This document shows, in pieces, positions 36,101 to 43,976 of a stretch of 64,000 nucleotides of DNA; positions within the stretch are counted from its first letter, which is position 1, and each line of letters starts with the position of its first letter. The DNA is taken from the NCBI GenBank assembly GCA_030653985.1, contig JAURYJ010000040.1:1-64000 (forward strand). The letters run 5' to 3'. Source of the stretch: Methylobacter sp. GTDB taxonomy: Bacteria; Pseudomonadota; Gammaproteobacteria; Methylococcales; Methylomonadaceae. Position numbers and translations under genes: made by a program. The notes under the pieces were generated by a model. That model ran no database searches and had not been told where the DNA came from. It saw only the letters and a list, made by a program, of their open reading frames with translations.

Positions 36101-36212
36101 GCTTAAGCTCCTTAATCTGTTCATCCCATTTCGTCAGCGAATCAATGACCGTTGCGGTTAACTGATCCGGTAGCGAAGCACATTCAGCTTCAAGATTTTT
36201 AATAAAAGACAT
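33192..36212 (-). CDS. glnE: Bifunctional glutamine synthetase adenylyltransferase/deadenylase
   Basis: 1006 residues, longer than usual. Two nucleotidyltransferase modules: the N-terminal deadenylase with [23 protein letters not shown] and the C-terminal adenylase with [22 protein letters not shown]. It controls glutamine synthetase under PII signals. Three copies of the ATCGCC element are built in: residues about 104-120 ([18 protein letters not shown], just before the first catalytic module) and a tandem pair at about 701-736, immediately before the second module. These account for most of the extra length. The frame is intact throughout. The element is read in two different frames in one gene. 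Confidence 0.95.
   Translation of the reverse strand: [1006 protein letters not shown]
34004..34056 (+). repeat. In-frame dispersed element, glnE tandem copy 1
   Basis: Full-length: begins ATCGCC, ends GGCGAT. It is antisense to glnE, so the protein reads the reverse frame ([14 protein letters not shown]). Inner stem CCTGC/GCAGG. Shares its last two bases with the next copy, giving a 51-bp period. Confidence 0.9.
34055..34110 (+). repeat. In-frame dispersed element, glnE tandem copy 2
   Basis: Starts ATCGCCAGGGATGGTGTGTA as in copy 1; the inner stem is CCAGT/ACTGG with loop TGAGA, then a diverged end (CCCGGCACGGGCGGC). The protein again reads [10 protein letters not shown]. Confidence 0.88.
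35850..35901 (-). repeat. In-frame dispersed element, glnE N-terminal copy
   Basis: Sense orientation, read in frame 2, giving [16 protein letters not shown]. Inner stem CCTGC/GCAGG. The left end ATCGCC is intact; the right end is diverged. Confidence 0.88.
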
Positions 36213-36229
36213 GGGCGAAAATCATCAAT

Positions 36230-36372
36230 GTTTCAATCCACACCCGACCTCATCCATCGAGTGACACCCGCCGACAGATAAAGGTCGGCGGATTGTTTCT
36301 CCCCGTAAACGAGGAGATTGCCAAAAAGGATAACGATGCGGGTGCCTCTTTGTCAATCCCAAATAATCCCCC
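36230..36372 (+). repeat. Multi-hairpin dispersed element with CRISPR-repeat-like end, copy A
   Basis: Begins GTTTCAATCCACACCCGACC, continues to GAGTGACAC (38 nt shared nearly exactly with copy B), then CCGCCGAC...GTCGGCGG and CTCCCCGT...ACGAGGAG hairpins and an AATAATCCCC end. Lies just upstream of glnE. Only one CRISPR-like unit, so not an array. Confidence 0.8.
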
Positions 36373-36489
36373 TGAAACCAGAGCCTTCAGACCAGCAATG
36401 AAATTTGATCAACGACGAAGATGGGTAGAACGCTTCTTGATAAAATGATAAAGTTTGAATAATCTTAATTAAACTATTTACGAAATCTT

Positions 36490-36954
36490 ATGAAAACGTC
36501 CGCATTTACCCAAAAAAACTTTATTACTGCATTGATCAGCATGATTATCGCCTTATCAATTACCGGTTGTTCGGATGATAAAGAAAAAACACTAGCCGCG
36601 AAACCTGAGACGACTATCGCCGTACATAATCCATTCGATCATTCCCATGACACCCCGGTGACCGATATACAAAAACATAAATTTGAGCATGATTTTGCCA
36701 AGCAATGCGTACAAAGAGAGCTGAAACATTCATCGAATAAAGAGACTGATGCAGCGCAATATACTCAGCCTTGTCTGTGTATCGCCACATTTTTGATGAA
36801 GAATTTAACCGCAGAAGAAGCTGAAAAATTCATTGGCGAACATAAAAATGCCCAGTCTTTAGTTATCAAGTATGAAAATGCGGCTTATCATTGTCTGCAA
36901 CAGAATACCCATCCTAAAGGACCTGACTTTTCCAGAGCACCTCAGGTTAATTGA
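36490..36954 (+). CDS. Hypothetical lipoprotein
   Basis: 154 residues with a membrane-spanning signal and lipobox SITGC (Cys27), so a lipid-anchored periplasmic or outer-membrane protein. The mature part has four cysteines in two clusters (KQCVQREL, QPCLCIATFL, YHCLQQ) and a short helical domain; I do not recognise the family. Convergent with the hvf operon, separated by a palindrome. Confidence 0.7.
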   Translation: MKTSAFTQKNFITALISMIIALSITGCSDDKEKTLAAKPETTIAVHNPFDHSHDTPVTDIQKHKFEHDFAKQCVQRELKHSSNKETDAAQYTQPCLCIATFLMKNLTAEEAEKFIGEHKNAQSLVIKYENAAYHCLQQNTHPKGPDFSRAPQVN

Positions 36955-36970
36955 TTTGTAGGCAAGACCT

Positions 36971-37048
36971 GTAGGCCGGAATAAACTTGTTAGAGCGACA
37001 GCGAGAGCAAGCGTTTCCGGCAACACCCATCGACTTATTCCGGCCTAC
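36971..37048. repeat. GTAGGCCGGAATAA palindrome
   Basis: 14-bp exact arms GTAGGCCGGAATAA and TTATTCCGGCCTAC with a 50-nt inner part (includes GCGTTTCCGGCA). A common gammaproteobacterial intergenic repeat. Its right arm codes for the last residues and stop (GRPE, TAA) of the DUF2063 protein. Confidence 0.85.
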
Positions 37049-37799
37049 CCAAGTCAGCAACCGTAATAACCGTCTTTTCAGCCAGTTCTTTTAGAATCTG
37101 TAAGCCGCCTGCCATAATCATTTCAGGATTGGGATGATGCATTTCTTCGGCAACCTGCTTTAGGCAATCCGTCACTAATACCTGCTCATGCTCCTGAATT
37201 ATTTCCAGTAATCGGTAAGTGATCGGGGTGATTTCTATAAAATTAACCTCGTCATCCGGATTGCGATAAACGACTAGAAACGTAGCTTGTTCCGGCGCGG
37301 TTTCAGGTAAAAAATCGGGCGATATTTTGTGCACCGGATATTGATAAGCTAGCGGCCAAGCCAAAGAAGACAACTGAATACTCTGATTTTTCAGGTTATC
37401 CAGATTCTGGTGATGGCCGGATACGGTTTCCTTGGCGATGGATAAGGCCATTTCCACCCATTCGTAATGCGCCAGTTCCAACATAAACGGAAAATCATTT
37501 GAACTATCCCGCTCGTTTTGCAGGTAATCCAAAAACTCTTCCGGTATTTTTGAAAAATGCGGCGATTGACAGGCATGTTTGGCAAAAAAATCCTGCCCCA
37601 GCTGAAACCATTGTTGGTCATCCAATATTGCCTGCAACACCGGAAAATTAGCCGACAAAAAACTGTCGATATTATTAAAAAACAGCTCACGATACATCGC
37701 TATGCGCTGTGGCTGAACATCGGCAGGCGGCGGATTGTTTTCAGGATCCCGGATATAGGCTGCAAACTCCAGCTGTTTAGCTTTAAAGTCGACGCTCAT
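37035..37799 (-). CDS. hvfC: DUF2063 partner protein HvfC
   Basis: 254 residues. The N-terminal DUF2063 helical domain contains QRIAMYRELFFNNIDSFLSANFPVL and HFSKIPEEFLDYLQ. The C-terminal half is a second domain (YRLLEIIQEHEQ and so on). In studied MNIO systems this protein is the recognition partner of the DUF692 enzyme on the precursor peptide. The GAGG ribosome site overlaps the hvfB stop, so the two are translationally linked. The C-terminus runs into an intergenic palindrome. Confidence 0.88.
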   Translation of the reverse strand: MSVDFKAKQLEFAAYIRDPENNPPPADVQPQRIAMYRELFFNNIDSFLSANFPVLQAILDDQQWFQLGQDFFAKHACQSPHFSKIPEEFLDYLQNERDSSNDFPFMLELAHYEWVEMALSIAKETVSGHHQNLDNLKNQSIQLSSLAWPLAYQYPVHKISPDFLPETAPEQATFLVVYRNPDDEVNFIEITPITYRLLEIIQEHEQVLVTDCLKQVAEEMHHPNPEMIMAGGLQILKELAEKTVITVADLGRPE

Positions 37800-37805
37800 A
37801 GGGCC

Positions 37806-38657
37806 TCAGGCAAATTGTCGTGCATGTTGTGTGCCCCAAGCGGTTTGTATGGCGCTGATGGTGTTCACTTCTCTGATTAATTCATCCATCGCCGGGAGAT
37901 TAAAATCCCGCTCCAACAGCGTCGGAAACACGCCGTAAAGTTCATAAGCTTTTCCCAGTAATTTCCAGACCGGATCGACTACGTCGGCACCGTGGGTGTC
38001 GACCAGAAAATCTTCCGCCTCCACATAATGTCCGGCGATATGTGCGTAAGCGATACGGTGCGCCGGCATGGCCTTTAAAAAAGCTTGGGCATCGTAGCCG
38101 TGGTTAACGCTGTTAACGTAAATATTGTTGATATCAATCAGCACATCGCAGTCGGCTTCCTCAATAACCGCATTGAAAAAATCGATTTCAGCCATTTCCT
38201 GGCCGGGAGCGGCGTAATAGGACACGTTTTCGATGGCTATTTTTTGCTCGAGAATATCCTGCACACGCCTGATCCTTCCGGCAACATGAGTCACCGCTTC
38301 CGAGGTGAACGGAATCGGCATCAGATCGTATAAATGCCCGTCCTTGCTGCAATAGCTTAAATGTTCGCTGTAAAACTTGATCTGATGTTCGGCCATGAAC
38401 TGCTTAACTTCGCGGACAAATTTTTCATCCAGCGGATCGGTACTGCCTATCGACAGCGATAAGCCATGGCAGATAAAATCAAAGCGTTCGGTCATTGCGC
38501 GGAATTGTTTAGCGTATTTTCCGCCGATGGTGATCCAGTTTTCCGGTGCAACTTCATAAAAGCCGACATTTTCGGGAGGCGATTCAACAATCTGACTTAA
38601 AAAAGACCGCCGTAGACCTAAACCGGCGCCGTGAACGAGATTTTGGGTTGTGTCCAT
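37806..38657 (-). CDS. hvfB: DUF692/MNIO multinuclear iron oxidase HvfB
   Basis: 283 residues, TIM-barrel DUF692 family. Likely metal ligands lie in HGLSLSIGSTDPLD, SEHLSYC, IENVSYY, DINNIYVNSVNHG and YAHIAGHY. Members use two or three iron ions to oxidise cysteines of a partner peptide; HvfB of Haemophilus converts EGKC cysteines to oxazolone/thioamide groups that bind copper. The neighbour upstream is a Cys-rich precursor with EGAC repeats and the neighbour downstream is DUF2063, exactly the hvfABC layout. No DoxX gene follows. Confidence 0.92.
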   Translation of the reverse strand: MDTTQNLVHGAGLGLRRSFLSQIVESPPENVGFYEVAPENWITIGGKYAKQFRAMTERFDFICHGLSLSIGSTDPLDEKFVREVKQFMAEHQIKFYSEHLSYCSKDGHLYDLMPIPFTSEAVTHVAGRIRRVQDILEQKIAIENVSYYAAPGQEMAEIDFFNAVIEEADCDVLIDINNIYVNSVNHGYDAQAFLKAMPAHRIAYAHIAGHYVEAEDFLVDTHGADVVDPVWKLLGKAYELYGVFPTLLERDFNLPAMDELIREVNTISAIQTAWGTQHARQFA

Positions 38658-38686
38658 AAGAACACCTTATCTGATTTGATGGGAAC

Positions 38687-38713
38687 GAGAGGACATGATT
38701 ACCATGCCCTCTC
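38687..38713 (-). promoter_or_regulatory. Intercistronic hairpin between hvfA and hvfB
   Basis: GAGAGGGCATG and CATGTCCTCTC form an 11-bp stem (one G-U pair in RNA) with a GTAAT loop in the 79-bp hvfA-hvfB gap, with no T run after it. Such a hairpin could partly terminate or stabilise the hvfA message so that precursor is made in excess of enzyme. Confidence 0.6.
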
Positions 38714-38736
38714 TATACTAATAACGAGTCTTAAGC

Positions 38737-39312
38737 TTATTTGCCCGCTGCGTCTTTAGCTTTTATTTTGTCGCCACAAGCGCCTTCTTTGCCTTTGGTC
38801 ATTTCGCTGCAACCTTTCATATCTTCGCCGCAACCTTTCATCATGGCGCCACAAGCGCCTTCTTTAGTTTTGGCAGCATCGCAAGCTTTCATGCCTTCGC
38901 CGCATTGAGCGCCACACGCGCCTTCCTTGCCTTTCATCATATCACCGCAAGCGCCTTCTTTGCCTTTCATCATCGCGCCGCAAGCTGCTTCCATGCCCGG
39001 TTTCATTTTGCCGTCTTTCATCATCGCGCCGCATGAAGCTTCGCTCGGTTTTGCAGCAGATTTTGCGCTGCCGGTTGTTGCTTTGTTGCCCGCACATGCG
39101 CCTTCGGCTGTCTTAGGCTTGTCCATGCCACCCATTGCCGCACCACAAGCCATTTCAGCCGCTTTATCGGCAGCAGCCACTTGCATATACCCGGCAGACA
39201 TTTCAGTCATACCGAAAGGATTAGCTTCGGCATTAACGGCGGTTACAGCAAAAGTTGATAAAAAAGCAACGCCCATTGCAGCAGCTAAAGGGGTTTTATT
39301 AATTTTTTTCAT
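38737..39312 (-). CDS. hvfA: HvfA-like Cys-rich RiPP precursor
   Basis: 191 residues from MKKINKTPLA (GGAG 9 nt upstream). Signal peptide cleaved near VNA/EANPFG, so exported. The NPFGMTEMSAGYMQVA region is the conserved leader-proximal motif of these precursors. Then a low-complexity Ala/Gly/Lys/Met region with twelve cysteines, five in EGAC (at 70, 119, 130, 151, 176) and three more in E-x-x-C (EMAC, EASC, EAAC). Five EGAC echo the EGKC modified in Haemophilus HvfA. The repeats are in phase (CGAMMKGKEGACG). Predicted copper-binding, post-translationally modified peptide; modification is inference. Confidence 0.88.
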   Translation of the reverse strand: MKKINKTPLAAAMGVAFLSTFAVTAVNAEANPFGMTEMSAGYMQVAAADKAAEMACGAAMGGMDKPKTAEGACAGNKATTGSAKSAAKPSEASCGAMMKDGKMKPGMEAACGAMMKGKEGACGDMMKGKEGACGAQCGEGMKACDAAKTKEGACGAMMKGCGEDMKGCSEMTKGKEGACGDKIKAKDAAGK

Positions 39313-39378
39313 GTATTTTGACTCCAAAGTATTAGTATAAATTTCAATCCGTTCCCAGCGGTTAGGCCAAGAAATATC

Positions 39379-39399
39379 TCGATATCTAAAAGATATCGA
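39379..39399. promoter_or_regulatory. Perfect 21-bp palindrome upstream of hvfA
   Basis: TCGATATCT, AAA, AGATATCGA: exact 9-bp arms, centred about 77 bp upstream of the hvfA start. The size and symmetry suit a dimeric repressor or activator operator. I cannot assign the regulator. Confidence 0.55.
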
Positions 39400-39528
39400 A
39401 TACCGCTTATCATATCAAAATCGACTGAATAATGAATGAATATCCTCCTATTTGTGGGCGTTGGTTGGGTTACACCGGTTTTTCAGAAAGCAAAAAGCTG
39501 CCCATGCCGTCGTCACTAGATTTTGTAT

Positions 39529-40161
39529 TTACGCCGACTTTTCCTTAAACTCACACAAATCTTCAATAAGGCAGCTCTGGCAACGCGGTTTTCTGGCCAT
39601 GCAGGTGTAACGACCCTGCAGAATCAATAAATGATGCGCATCTTTTTTATGCTGTTTAGGCACCCATTTATCCAGTTTGCGCTCCACTTCCCGCACATTT
39701 TTACCGGGCGCAATGCCAGTACGGTTGGCAACCCTGAAGATATGCGTATCCACCGCAATCGTATGTTGCCCAAAAGCCGTATTGAGTATCACATTGGCGG
39801 TTTTTCTGCCAACCCCCGCCAGCGCTTCCAACTCTTCCCGCGTTTCCGGCACCTGGCCTGCATGCTTATCGAGCAATTGCTGACAAAGCGTGATGATATG
39901 AGCCGCCTTGCTGTTAAATAAGCCGATGGTCTTGATGTATTCTTTTAAGCCGGTCTCGCCCAGCGCCAAAATGTCGCCGGGCGTATTGGCGACGGGAAAT
40001 AATTTAGCAGTCGCTTTATTAACGCCCTTATCGGTCGCCTGAGCCGATAAAACCACCGCAATTAATAATTCAAAGTGACTGGTGAAATGCAGTTCCGTAG
40101 TCGGTTCAGGTATGGCTACGGCCAGTCGATCGAAAATTTCCAGCCGTTTTTTTAGATTCAT
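39529..40161 (-). CDS. nth: Endonuclease III (Nth)
   Basis: 210 residues from MNLKKRLEIFDRL; the longer frame upstream runs into the next gene. HhH-GPD motif LAGVGRKTANVILN (catalytic lysine), VDTHIFRVANRTG (catalytic Asp) and [4Fe-4S] ligands in CMARKPRCQSCLIEDLC. Removes oxidised pyrimidines from DNA. Upstream small membrane protein ends 55 bp away. Confidence 0.95.
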   Translation of the reverse strand: MNLKKRLEIFDRLAVAIPEPTTELHFTSHFELLIAVVLSAQATDKGVNKATAKLFPVANTPGDILALGETGLKEYIKTIGLFNSKAAHIITLCQQLLDKHAGQVPETREELEALAGVGRKTANVILNTAFGQHTIAVDTHIFRVANRTGIAPGKNVREVERKLDKWVPKQHKKDAHHLLILQGRYTCMARKPRCQSCLIEDLCEFKEKSA

Positions 40162-40216
40162 GTTGTTATTGGATTGTACTGACTGATATGCCACTATTTT
40201 CAACGTAAAGCGCCGT

Positions 40217-40504
40217 CTAATTAGCTTTTTCAGCCGCATTCGCCAACATTTTTTTTCTGATAAAAAAAGCCGCGCCGATTGCGCATAGAGCGGGTATCTG
40301 ATAAACCAAAAAAGCGCCTGTGGGATTTTTAGCAACCATGCCCATTAAAGTAGGAATGACTGCCAGCTTAACCACCCACCAAGTGATCCAATAACCCATC
40401 AATCCGGTGATAGCCCAGTTAATAGGTGATTCTCCTTTTTCCTTTGCGGTCATATAAAACCATACAATAACCGCAATCGCGGCAAATCTAGCTAAATGCA
40501 ACAT
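40217..40504 (-). CDS. Small membrane protein of unknown function
   Basis: 95 residues with three hydrophobic segments (ARFAAIAVIVWFYMT; YWITWWVVKLAVIPTLMG; IPALCAIGAAFFI), ending in a basic tail. I do not recognise the family. The start overlaps nothing; nth follows on the same strand. Confidence 0.7.
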   Translation of the reverse strand: MLHLARFAAIAVIVWFYMTAKEKGESPINWAITGLMGYWITWWVVKLAVIPTLMGMVAKNPTGAFLVYQIPALCAIGAAFFIRKKMLANAAEKAN

Positions 40505-40717
40505 TTTTACACCTTATTTTTAATTATAATAAACTTACCGTCGAGTAGACTCAGTGAATAGCTTTGCCTAATTTGGTATCGTAAACTTAACAAAGCCATA
40601 AGACATAAATGTTAGCTGACAAGAAGGACGATAACCTAAGCTACACAACTGATATAAGCGGATAATCATATTCCATAATTGATCATCATTAACATTTTTT
40701 TACACCAGGAAACTATT

Positions 40718-42832
40718 GTGGGCAAACCGTTTAAAATCATCTTATCGACTATCGCAGCAGTGGTTTTTCTGCTGATTGCCGTCGTCTGCATCCTGCCCTT
40801 CGTTATCGATCCTAATGACTTTAAGCCTGAAATTGCCGCCGCCGTTAAGGATAAGACCGGCCGTGACCTGGCGCTGGAGGGTGAGTTAAAACTTTCTCTG
40901 TTCCCCTGGATCGGTATTTCAACCGGAGAGATTGCACTGGGAAATGCATCGGGTTTTCAAGACCAAGCCTTTGCAACCCTAGAAGAAAGCGATGTAAAAG
41001 TGCGGTTACTGCCACTGTTATCTAAGAAAATAGAAGTCAGCCGCATCGTCTTAAAAGGCTTGGTTTTAAACCTTGCCAAAAACAAACAAGGCATCAGCAA
41101 CTGGGATGATCTAACCCGATCCGGGAAGATACAACCCGCCCCGACTGAGGACGGTGGCAAACAGCAAGAACAACCGGAACCCAGTGCCGCGCTGGCAGCT
41201 TTTGCCATCGGCGGCATGACTATAGAAAATGCGCGGATTAACTGGAACGACCAGCAAACCGAACAGCGCATCGAAATAACAGACCTTAATCTGAATACCG
41301 ATAAATTCACCTTTGATGAACCGGCAGATATCGCCGTCTCCCTGATCGCTGTAGATAGCCAATCCCAAATAACCCAAGCCATCAAACTTAATACCAAATT
41401 AAGCGTTAATCAACAACTTGATATTTTTGCATTACGCCATACCGACCTGCAGGTCACGACGACAGGGGAAACAGTGCCAGGAAAAGCGTTAACCACAGCA
41501 TTAACCGTCGCCGATATCGCCCTGGATTCGGCAGAACAAACGGCGAAAATTTCCGGATTGCAGCTCCAATCGGGCGAGGTGACGCTGTCAGCCGAACTGA
41601 CCGGCACTGCCATTAAAGATAAACCGGCTTTTCAAGGCCCTGTTAGCATTGCTCCGTTCAGTCCGGCCAAAGTGATGCAGCAATGGGCCATCGCTTTGCC
41701 TGCGAGACAGGATGCCAATGCCCTAAGCAAGCTATCGATCAATTTTGACTTGGCCGCCACGGCTGAATCGGCGGATCTGCAAAATCTGCTATTGTCGCTG
41801 GACGATACCCAAATTAAAGGTTCCGTCAGCATTAAAGACTTCGCCTTACCCGCTATCGTATTTGCTTTACAGGCGGATAACCTTGATCTCGACCGTTATT
41901 TGCCTCCTGTCGACAAAGCATCCAAACCGATGACAACTCCGGCCATCGCCTTAGCAATAGGCGCAAACGCTCTGCCTGTTGAAACCTTGAGGAAACTCAA
42001 TGCCGAAGGCACCGTGTCAATGGACAAACTTAAAATCAATGACTTGGTTATGCAGGATATTCAGCTCAAACTCAAGGCAAAAAACGGCACGATTAACACC
42101 CAACAATCTGTTAATCAGTTTTACCAGGGCGGCTATTTGGGCCATCTCACCCTGGATACACACGGCGACAAACCGACACTGACTGTAAACGAAAAAATGG
42201 ATCATGTGCAGCTTGAACCTTTGCTGAAAGACTATCGAGGTGAGGCTCGAATGAGCGGTATCGTAAACGCATCCACTCAGCTGCAAGGACGGGGCAATAA
42301 GACTAAAGAACTTAAATCCTCACTCAATGGTCGGTTGAATTTCCTGGTTAACGATTCCGTTATTAAAGGTTTTAACCTGCAACACATCATCGATAGCGGC
42401 AAGGCACTTATTAAAGGTTCTGCTTTGCCCACGGACCATAAAAACGACCAGACATTATTTTCAGATATGAGCGGTACCGCGACCATCGCTAACGGCATAA
42501 TCCAAAACGACGACCTTGTTGCCAAATCCTCCAAATTACAGGTCGATGGCAAAGGCAACATAAACCTAATCTCTGAAGCGCTGGACTATAAAGTCGATGC
42601 CAAGTTACTCAATACTGACGCGACTGCCGCTGAGCCAGAACAAATTAAAGGTGCGGCAACCATCTATATTGCCGGAACGCTCAGCAAGCCGTCTTATTCG
42701 ATAGATATAGCCTCATTATTGACCGATAAAAACAAAGCTAAAATTGATAAGCTGATCAATAAAATCGACAAAAAATTAGGCCCTGGCGTCGGTGATTTGT
42801 TAAAAAACTTTTTAAAGAAAGAGGACAGGTGA
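40718..42832 (+). CDS. AsmA-family protein
   Basis: 704 residues from the GTG of VGKPFKIILSTIAAVVF, which has an AGGA site 7 nt upstream; an ATG 13 codons earlier has no site. One N-terminal membrane helix, then the long beta-helical AsmA region (start DPNDFKPEIAAAVKDKTGRDLALEG, typical of AsmA) to the C-terminal domain with LNGRLNFLVNDSVIKGFNL. Likely involved in outer-membrane lipid transport or assembly. Stop TGA runs straight into a repeat. Confidence 0.88.
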   Translation: MGKPFKIILSTIAAVVFLLIAVVCILPFVIDPNDFKPEIAAAVKDKTGRDLALEGELKLSLFPWIGISTGEIALGNASGFQDQAFATLEESDVKVRLLPLLSKKIEVSRIVLKGLVLNLAKNKQGISNWDDLTRSGKIQPAPTEDGGKQQEQPEPSAALAAFAIGGMTIENARINWNDQQTEQRIEITDLNLNTDKFTFDEPADIAVSLIAVDSQSQITQAIKLNTKLSVNQQLDIFALRHTDLQVTTTGETVPGKALTTALTVADIALDSAEQTAKISGLQLQSGEVTLSAELTGTAIKDKPAFQGPVSIAPFSPAKVMQQWAIALPARQDANALSKLSINFDLAATAESADLQNLLLSLDDTQIKGSVSIKDFALPAIVFALQADNLDLDRYLPPVDKASKPMTTPAIALAIGANALPVETLRKLNAEGTVSMDKLKINDLVMQDIQLKLKAKNGTINTQQSVNQFYQGGYLGHLTLDTHGDKPTLTVNEKMDHVQLEPLLKDYRGEARMSGIVNASTQLQGRGNKTKELKSSLNGRLNFLVNDSVIKGFNLQHIIDSGKALIKGSALPTDHKNDQTLFSDMSGTATIANGIIQNDDLVAKSSKLQVDGKGNINLISEALDYKVDAKLLNTDATAAEPEQIKGAATIYIAGTLSKPSYSIDIASLLTDKNKAKIDKLINKIDKKLGPGVGDLLKNFLKKEDR

Positions 42833-42918
42833 AAGGCGGAAGGCACAGGGCGCAAAAAGCAGCCCTTAAACTACGCCGTCCTTCACTCTTTGCCCTTCGC
42901 CCTTCATCTTTCGTCTTT
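42833..42918. repeat. Intergenic copy of the GGCGAAAGGC repeat family
   Basis: AAGGCGGAAGGCACAGGGCGC on the left, then CTTTGCCCTTCGCCCTTCAT and TTTCGTC on the right, the same vocabulary as at 10.6 kb and in the gspG/H/J leaders. Sits between the asmA-like gene and mutY. Confidence 0.7.
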
Positions 42919-42926
42919 TAACCCTT

Positions 42927-43976
42927 ATGAGTCCATCCGCTTTTCAACACAACATTCTCGTCTGGTTTGATCAATACGGCCGTAAAGACCTGCCCTGGCA
43001 ACAAGAACTAACACCTTATCGTGTATGGCTCTCCGAGACCATGTTGCAGCAAACCCAGGTTGCTACCGTTATCCCTTACTTCAATACTTTTATAGAAAAG
43101 TTCCCCGATGTAGCGAGTTTGGCGAATGCGCCTGTCGATGAGGTTCTGCATCTTTGGTCCGGCCTGGGCTACTATGCACGCGCCCGTAACCTGCATAAAA
43201 CGGCACAGCTTATTGCCGAACAAAGTCGCTTCCCCGATACGCTGGATGAACTGCTCGAACTACCCGGCATAGGTCAATCAACCGCAGGAGCCATATTGAG
43301 CATTGCGTTTAATAAAAGCCAGCCGATACTTGATGGCAATGTCAAACGGGTACTGACCCGATTTAAAGCCGTTTATGGCTGGCCCGGCAACAGCGCAGTC
43401 AACAAAGAACTCTGGGCAATTAGCGCCAAGCTGACCCCGATCAACCGTGTCGCGGATTATACCCAGGCCATCATGGACTTGGGCGCAACCCTTTGTACCC
43501 GCAGCAAACCGGCTTGTGAGGTCTGTCCGCTGAATGCCGGATGCCTAGCCAAACGTAGCGATAATATTTCGGCTTTTCCAACCAAGAAACCTGCCAAGAT
43601 CCAAGCGGTTAAACAACTTACCTTTTTAATGCTGAGCAATGCCGATAACCAGATATTACTGGAAAAAAGACCGCCAACCGGTATCTGGGGCGGCTTGTGG
43701 AGTCTGCCGGAATTCGACAGCATTACCGCTGCACGCGACTGGTGCTTGACCCACAATATTCCTATTGCCGATCAGCAGATACTGGCAACCCGGCGCCATA
43801 CCTTTTCCCATTATCATTTGGACTACACGCCGCTATTAGTCCAATGCTCAGATAACCCTATTAATTTTGTGATGGAAGCCAATCAAACTGTCTGGTATAA
43901 AGTTGGGCAGCTTAATAAGCTTGGCTTAGCCACACCGATTAAGCTGCTGTTGCAATCACACACGAGAATAAAATGA
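42927..43976 (+). CDS. mutY: A/G-specific adenine glycosylase MutY
   Basis: 349 residues. Catalytic Glu in SETMLQQTQV, HhH LPGIGQSTAGAI, [4Fe-4S] cluster CTRSKPACEVCPLNAGC, and a C-terminal NUDIX-like domain recognising 8-oxoguanine (LMLSNADNQILLEKRPPTGIWGGLWSLPEF). Removes A opposite 8-oxoG. Overlaps yggX by 4 nt, a conserved pairing. Confidence 0.96.
   Translation: MSPSAFQHNILVWFDQYGRKDLPWQQELTPYRVWLSETMLQQTQVATVIPYFNTFIEKFPDVASLANAPVDEVLHLWSGLGYYARARNLHKTAQLIAEQSRFPDTLDELLELPGIGQSTAGAILSIAFNKSQPILDGNVKRVLTRFKAVYGWPGNSAVNKELWAISAKLTPINRVADYTQAIMDLGATLCTRSKPACEVCPLNAGCLAKRSDNISAFPTKKPAKIQAVKQLTFLMLSNADNQILLEKRPPTGIWGGLWSLPEFDSITAARDWCLTHNIPIADQQILATRRHTFSHYHLDYTPLLVQCSDNPINFVMEANQTVWYKVGQLNKLGLATPIKLLLQSHTRIK

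Noticed and set aside
36230-36377. CRISPR array near the GTTTCAATCC motif
   Set aside because: Only one repeat-like unit, no spacers and no cas genes in the window.
38927-39340. 137-codon open frame antisense to hvfA
   Set aside because: It mirrors the repeats of hvfA (repeated IIAPQ), has no ribosome binding site and no recognisable domain.
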